Shown in pieces: positions 58,695 to 60,324 of a DNA stretch of 60,324 nucleotides. A program made the translations under genes and the position numbers. Source of the stretch: Streptomyces amritsarensis (lineage in GTDB: Bacteria; Actinomycetota; Actinomycetes; Streptomycetales; Streptomycetaceae); assembly GCF_001953875.1 (NCBI RefSeq), contig NZ_MQUR01000042.1, forward strand, positions 1-60,324, in the 5' to 3' direction. The stretch's first letter is position 1. Each line of letters opens with the position of its first letter. The notes beneath the pieces are model-generated. The model searched no databases and was not told the origin of the DNA. It was given only the letters and a program-made list of their open reading frames with translations.

Positions 58695-59600
58695 TCAGGA
58701 TGACGCAAAGGCACCCGCCACCAGGTCCGCGAGGAGCGCGCCCGCACGGCCGTCCGGGTCGAGGTCCGGGTCGTAGACGGTGACGTTCAGCCCGACGCAG
58801 CGCGGTGACCCCACCAGTACGCCCAGCAGTTCGGCGAGCTCCTCGGGCAGCAGGCCGCCGGGGTCGGGGCTGTCCACGGCGGGCATCACCTTCGGGTCGA
58901 GCACGTCGGCGTCCAGGTGCACCCAGAATCCGTCGGCCACCGGCGGGTGCAGGCCCTCCAGCGCGGAGCGTGCGACGGCCGCCGCGCCCCGGCGGCGGAT
59001 CTCGCCGACGGTGGCGGCGAAGATCCCGGCCTCCGCCAGCTCGAGGAGGTCCGCGTCCCCGTCGCGGATCCCGAACAGCCGGACGTCCTCGTCCCGCAGG
59101 TACGGCGCGAGGCCCTCCAGGTCGCTGAGCGAGGCCTGCCCGCGACCGGTGGCCAGGGCCAGCTCCTCGCCGGCCGCGGCCCCGACGGGCCCGTTGACGG
59201 CGGTGTTGCCCGGGTGGCGGAAGTCGGCGGAGCCGTCGACGGCGGCCAGACCGTAGCGGCCGGTGCGGCGCATGGCGAGCGACGCGCCGAGCTGGATGGA
59301 GCAGTCCCCGCCGAGGACGACGGGGAACTCCCCGGCCCGCAGGTGGCGTTCGATCCGGTCGGCGAGGGCGACCGTGTACGCGGCGAGCGCGTCGGCGTTG
59401 AAGACGCCGTCGCCCTCCGTCCAGTCGCCGCGGTCGTAGCGGGGCGGTACCACGACACCGCCTTCGCGGGCGCCGAGCCTGCTCAGCAGGCCCTGCTCGC
59501 GCAGGGCGCCCGCCAGCTTGTAGACACCGGGGACGGTCCCGGGCGCGGGCGGCCGCAGACCCAGGTTGGACGGGGCGTCGAGCAGTACGAGGGTGCGCAT
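58695..59600 (-). CDS. Arginase/ureohydrolase-fold protein with altered metal ligands
   Basis: 301 residues from the ATG at 59600, after GGATGGGGGG. The arginase order is kept: VVLGGDCS (98-101), VDGSADF (121-127), FWVHLDADVLDP (226-235) and DPGGLLPEEL. The first His ligand of GGDHS is Cys100, and the H of DxHxD is Ser124, while D122, D126, D230 and D232 remain. So a standard two-manganese site is unlikely; a single metal or another reaction is possible. It is divergent from nothing in the window and lies next to a GNAT gene. Confidence 0.85.
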   Translation of the reverse strand: MRTLVLLDAPSNLGLRPPAPGTVPGVYKLAGALREQGLLSRLGAREGGVVVPPRYDRGDWTEGDGVFNADALAAYTVALADRIERHLRAGEFPVVLGGDCSIQLGASLAMRRTGRYGLAAVDGSADFRHPGNTAVNGPVGAAAGEELALATGRGQASLSDLEGLAPYLRDEDVRLFGIRDGDADLLELAEAGIFAATVGEIRRRGAAAVARSALEGLHPPVADGFWVHLDADVLDPKVMPAVDSPDPGGLLPEELAELLGVLVGSPRCVGLNVTVYDPDLDPDGRAGALLADLVAGAFASS

Positions 59601-59682
59601 CCCCCCATCCTGCGCGATGCGGCGCGGCGGCGGGAGGCCCCCGGCCCGCGGCGTCCGCCGGCAGGGGAAGGCGACGCCCGCG

Positions 59683-60240
59683 TCATCGGGCGCGCGGCAT
59701 CCCGGCGGTGAGGGCCCAGCGTTCGTGGTCGCGCCAGGCGCCGTCGACCTGGAGGAAGTCGGGGGACAGGCCCTCCAGCCGGAAGCCGGCGCCGCGGACC
59801 AGGGCGATCGAGGCGGTGTTGCCGGGCTGGATGTTGGCCTCCAGGCGGTGCAGGCCGAGGCCTTCGGCGGCGGGGGCGAAGGCGTGGTCGAGGGCCAGGG
59901 CGAGGGCTTCGCGCAGGAGCCCGCGGCCGGCGGCGTGCGCGAAGGCCCCGTAGCCGAGGGCCCCACACTGGAAGGCGCCCCGCACGATGTTGTTCACGTT
60001 GACGAATCCGGCGAGGGCGCCGGTGCCGAGCTCGCACACCAGGAACCCGGCGCGGGCGCCGCCCTCGGTCAGCCGCGCCGCGTAGGGCTCGTACTCCTCG
60101 ACGGTGGCGGGCGGGTACAGCCAGGGGCGGTGCAGGTCCCGGCTCTCGCGGACGCGTGCGGTGAACTCGGGCCCGTCGGCGAGCCGGTAGGGCCGCAGGC
60201 CGACCCGGTCGCCCTCCCGGACGTAGCTGGAAAAGGTCAT
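59683..60240 (-). CDS. GNAT N-acetyltransferase (RimJ/RimL-like)
   Basis: 185 residues, ATG start. RimJ features: GLRPYRLADGPEFTARVRES, AGFVNVNNIVRGAF, GRGLLREALALALDHAF (acetyl-CoA loop), GLHRLEANIQPGNTASIALV and GFRLEGLSPDFLQVDGAWRD. It acetylates an N-terminus of a protein or a small amine; target unknown. The start codon lies 12 bp from the copy of the AAGGGCTGTCCCG repeat. Confidence 0.92.
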   Translation of the reverse strand: MTFSSYVREGDRVGLRPYRLADGPEFTARVRESRDLHRPWLYPPATVEEYEPYAARLTEGGARAGFLVCELGTGALAGFVNVNNIVRGAFQCGALGYGAFAHAAGRGLLREALALALDHAFAPAAEGLGLHRLEANIQPGNTASIALVRGAGFRLEGLSPDFLQVDGAWRDHERWALTAGMPRAR

Positions 60241-60251
60241 CGCGCCAGGCT

Positions 60252-60324
60252 AAGGGCTGTCCCGTAATCCCCGGTGGATCAGCGCACGGCGTCAGATGCG
60301 GTGCATCGCAAGGCGGAGGGGCGT
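60252..60324. repeat. AAGGGCTGTCCCG element, end truncated by the window
   Basis: Starts with AAGGGCTGTCCCG (60252-60264), continues in close match to 1542 for about 22 bases, then carries a unique body with GTGCATCGCAAGGCGGAGGG. The far end is outside the window. It sits in the 5' flank of the GNAT gene. Confidence 0.6.

Overview
The window is a high-GC (roughly 70% or more) actinomycete chromosome segment, almost certainly from a Streptomyces. The signs are extreme third-position GC, many GTG/TTG starts with GGAGG-type ribosome sites, a single TTA codon in about 60 kb, an HrdB-type principal sigma factor with a Lys/Ala-rich N-terminal half, and several families typical of streptomycetes (XRE/MmyB regulators, MAB_1171c membrane proteins, GOLPH3-like GPP34 proteins, DUF4239). 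It mixes core genes (metG, tRNA-Leu, folD, hrdB, fabH-like, fdhD) with lineage-variable cassettes. No phage, CRISPR array or recognisable transposase was seen.

Layout. 1-5.1 kb: the end of a serine beta-lactamase-like hydrolase, a GPP34 protein, a 14-TM MFS exporter with a C-terminal winged-helix tail, and a GH4 glycosidase. 5.3-9 kb: an XRE/MmyB regulator divergent from a three-gene module (HTH protein, ImmA/IrrE metallopeptidase with the only TTA codon, MAB_1171c membrane protein). 9-11.2 kb: DUF4239 membrane protein, a Pro/Ala-rich membrane-anchored protein and a broken Ser/Thr kinase. 11.3-16.1 kb: metG, a sigma factor translationally coupled to a composite IclR-like protein, and tRNA-Leu(GAG). 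16.3-21.4 kb: LtrA, KAS III, FdhD, a small exported protein, a 2Fe-2S ferredoxin-like protein and a bile-acid:Na+ symporter-like carrier, the last divergent from a LysR regulator. 22.4-23.4 kb: a gene-free direct-repeat array with a tandem ~200 bp duplication.

23.4-30.2 kb is an acyl-CoA ligase followed by a branched-chain amino-acid-type ABC importer in which two permeases and one ATPase are fused into one 917-residue protein. Two identical TGACG-N3-CGTCA dyads precede it. 30.2-37 kb holds aldo/keto reductase, beta-trefoil lectin, pterin dehydratase/methyltransferase pair, Tat-exported FAD amine-oxidase-like enzyme, and a second XRE/MmyB regulator. 36.1-39.1 kb is a cassette of a regulator with an exact 121-residue tandem duplication, a small protein and an FAD monooxygenase; that regulator is a two-unit paralogue of the HTH protein at 6.5 kb. 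39.2-50.1 kb has folD, a methyltransferase, hrdB, a MoxR ATPase coupled to a metallopeptidase-VWA protein, SRPBCC, an APC permease and a holin-like/phosphodiesterase fusion. 50.3-60.3 kb has a resolvase-like small protein, two MBL-fold hydrolases, DedA, an aminotransferase-fold protein without the PLP lysine, a DinB/MDMPI protein, a methyltransferase, DUF5107, an arginase-like protein with altered metal ligands, and a GNAT acetyltransferase.

The most promising less-described elements are (i) the paired single-unit and tandem-duplicated HTH regulators with their ImmA/IrrE, MAB_1171c and FAD-monooxygenase partners, (ii) the MoxR plus dual-HxxxH/VWA pair, (iii) the liv fusion with its twin operator-like dyads, and (iv) a short repeat family (AAGGGCTGTCCCG) abutting gene ends at three places. 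All functions are inferred from sequence read by eye; no database search was run.
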